The notes under the pieces were generated by a model. It was not told where the DNA came from. It made no database searches and saw only the letters and a list, made by a program, of their open reading frames with translations. Of a stretch of 64,000 bases of DNA, positions 63,401-64,000 are shown piece after piece (positions within the stretch are counted from its first letter, which is position 1; each line of letters starts with the position of its first letter). The stretch comes from Thalassovita autumnalis (GTDB lineage Bacteria > Pseudomonadota > Alphaproteobacteria > Rhodobacterales > Rhodobacteraceae), in NCBI RefSeq assembly GCF_001458255.1, contig NZ_CYSB01000035.1:1-64000 (forward strand). Reading direction: 5' to 3'. Both the position numbers and the translations under genes were made by a program.

Positions 63401-64000
63401 GAAGCCACAAAAATCGGCAGCGGGTTCAGCCCCTGCCGCAACAGCGATTTCACCAAACGGTTGATCGGGTTCAGGCCAGCGCCCTGCACCAAGGCGCGGT
63501 AGAATATCACCGGCACCACAGGCTGGCCGTCGCGCCATGCGCCTTGTGCGGCGGCAATGTCGGCGACACCGGCACCGGGCCAGTAGACCCCGGCGCGCAG
63601 CAGGGGGGCGGCGGCCTGTGGGGCCTCACCCTGATGGTCCGCCAGCATCCAGTTGCAATAGCTGAGGAAATTCAGCGCATTGTCCGGCCCGCCTTCAACC
63701 AGATAGGCCCAGAGTGCATCATAGTCTTCCGACGACACGGTTGAGAGGCTGCGCAACTCGGCGTCGGGTTTGTCATCGCCGGGTAGGGCCACAAAGGGCA
63801 CACCGGCCTCCGCCAGACGGGCGGCAAATTGTTCGAACCCGTATTTCCAGTAGCCCGCCCCGCCCAGAATGCGTGCTACCACCAGCCGTGATTTGGTGGC
63901 GCAATTGTCCAGATGCAGATCCACAGACATCGGGTGCTGCAGATGGGTTAGGTTGGACAGGCGCAGGCTGGGCGCATCGCTGAGGTCGGCGCGGGCCTGG
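60430..64000 (-). CDS. cobN: Cobaltochelatase subunit CobN (5' end outside window)
   Basis: At least 1189 residues are visible of the large subunit of the aerobic ATP-dependent cobaltochelatase, which with CobS and CobT inserts cobalt into hydrogenobyrinic acid a,c-diamide. Recognisable segments include SRLVVARILGGAGYWKYGFEQ, LANYPNKDGRLANGVGLDTPAAAVNMLQAL, PARGYNIDPTDTYHSPDLVPPHNYLAFYFHLR and AIAHMGKHGNMEWLPGKALALS. An internal ATG occurs at 63930, but the frame stays open to base 64000 and reads LRLSNLTHLQHPMSVDLHLDN, matching CobN upstream of it. The gene is therefore cut by the window edge rather than starting at 63930. Confidence 0.97.
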   Translation of the reverse strand, partial: QARADLSDAPSLRLSNLTHLQHPMSVDLHLDNCATKSRLVVARILGGAGYWKYGFEQFAARLAEAGVPFVALPGDDKPDAELRSLSTVSSEDYDALWAYLVEGGPDNALNFLSYCNWMLADHQGEAPQAAAPLLRAGVYWPGAGVADIAAAQGAWRDGQPVVPVIFYRALVQGAGLNPINRLVKSLLRQGLNPLPIFVASLKDPVSVATLETLFTAAPPSVILNATAFAVGSPHAGDQTPDNPLTMPAAAEAPVFQIVLAGSTEQAWAEGLTGLSARDIAMNVALPEVDGRILSRAISFKDEAYFDEATECPIATYRAQGDRIDFTARLAANWAKLRHKAPADRRVAMVLANYPNKDGRLANGVGLDTPAAAVNMLQALAGAGYSVENAPADSDALMQQIMAGPTNWLTDRAAREGGTPMTLDAYRQHYDALPWEVREQIESRWGQPEDDPFCDGSGFALSIFPFGNAVIAVQPARGYNIDPTDTYHSPDLVPPHNYLAFYFHLRHEFGADAIAHMGKHGNMEWLPGKALALSSTCWPEVVFGPTPHLYPFIVNDPGEGTQAKRRAQAVIIDHLTPPLTRAESYGPMKDLEALVDEYYEAAGVDPRRIEHLRREILSLTSATGIGEDAGLKGEDEDSDLAKLDAYLCDLKEAQIRDGLHIFGTSPDGDQARDLTIALARVPRGQGKGADNSLIRALAEDLELGFDPLDCDMAAPWQGPRPGVLADLDSANWRSHGDTVERLELLAIVLLDTEGAAPGPSSAEVLAHLRTTIRPTLDSCGPAETDGFLQVLDGRFLPPGPSGAPTRGRLDTLPTGRNFYSVDSRAVPTPTAWALGWKSANLLIEKHLQDHGDWPRSLLVTAWGTANMRTGGDDIAQALALMGVKPKWDNANRRVTGFEILPASVLGRPRVDVTLRISGFFRDAFPQLIALVDSAARAVQALEEPKDQNPAAARARSGEGQARVFGSKPGAYGAGLQALIDERIWNDTADFAEAYLEWGSYSYGASGEGQRDRDGLEQRLSQAEAIVQNQDNREHDLLDSDDYYQFEGGAAAAVKTLQGQDRPIYHNDHSRPERPVIRTLDEEIGRVLRSRVVNPKWIDGVKRHGYKGAFEIAATVDYLFAFAATTGAVRNHHFDLVHSAFLEDQVTRDFIAEHNAPALREIAERLQEAMDRGLWTPRSNSARALIETLRA

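Noticed and set aside
63930-63932. CobN starting at the ATG at 63930
   Set aside because: The frame continues to the window edge with sequence that matches CobN, so this ATG is internal.

Overview
The window looks like chromosome from a Roseobacter-group alphaproteobacterium (Rhodobacteraceae, relatives such as Phaeobacter, Leisingera or Ruegeria). The pointers are high G+C with strong G/C third-position use, a complete aglR/aglEFGAK alpha-glucoside locus with glk, rpsU beside a COQ9 gene, a DUF1013 cell-cycle-type regulator, an HvrA-like H-NS protein, and cobO and cobN. No insertion sequence, prophage, CRISPR array or rRNA gene was recognised. The species assignment is inference.

Layout. 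1-5.6 kb: the last codons of tuf and its terminator, an uncharacterised small protein, an exported (Tat) CpdB/5'-nucleotidase-type phosphoesterase, a divergent XRE regulator/MAPEG pair, an unknown membrane protein, and tRNA-Trp. 5.7-11.4 kb: a beta-oxidation set (acyl-CoA dehydrogenase, AraC regulator, thiolase, FadJ-like multifunctional enzyme). 11.7-18.2 kb: a five-gene peptide/opine-type ABC importer and a LysR regulator. 18.2-19.4 kb: a 497-bp non-coding region with repeated dyad motifs, then two tandem genes encoding the same 83-residue secreted protein. 19.4-28.3 kb: glk and aglR on the minus strand, divergent from aglEFGAK, with two matching LacI-type operators. 28.3-32.9 kb: YfcG-type GST, mscL, peroxiredoxin/AraC pair, ald and its Lrp-type regulator. 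33-44.3 kb: GMC oxidoreductase, rpsU, COQ9, quinone oxidoreductase, H-NS-like protein, RNase T2, DUF1013 regulator, FAD oxidoreductase, and an orphan periplasmic binding protein followed by a membrane PAS-GGDEF-EAL protein. 44.3-48.2 kb: dnaX, phzF-like gene, ybaB and recR on the minus strand. 48.5-57.8 kb: ankyrin protein, tyrosine phosphatase, rsgA, the SRP RNA gene ffs, a second CpdB-type phosphoesterase without a signal peptide, nudC, an SRPBCC protein, a FadR-type regulator, a YdjM-like membrane protein and cobO. 58-64 kb: fasciclin protein, a multi-TM protein behind two sulfide-repressor-like operators, a small lipoprotein, and cobN running off the window end.

How the parts work together. 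The agl block is a self-contained uptake and hydrolysis pathway: AglEFGK imports alpha-glucosides, AglA releases glucose, Glk phosphorylates it, and AglR probably represses both transcripts through AAAGCGCTTT boxes. The beta-oxidation block supplies dehydrogenation, hydration, second dehydrogenation and thiolysis. Most of the window is ordinary chromosome. The parts most worth a second look are the tandem identical secreted proteins with their shared leader hairpin and TGTGTA dyads, the binding-protein/GGDEF-EAL pair (reminiscent of NspS-MbaA), and the single-cysteine membrane protein whose promoter carries two ATTC-N8-GAAT sites.
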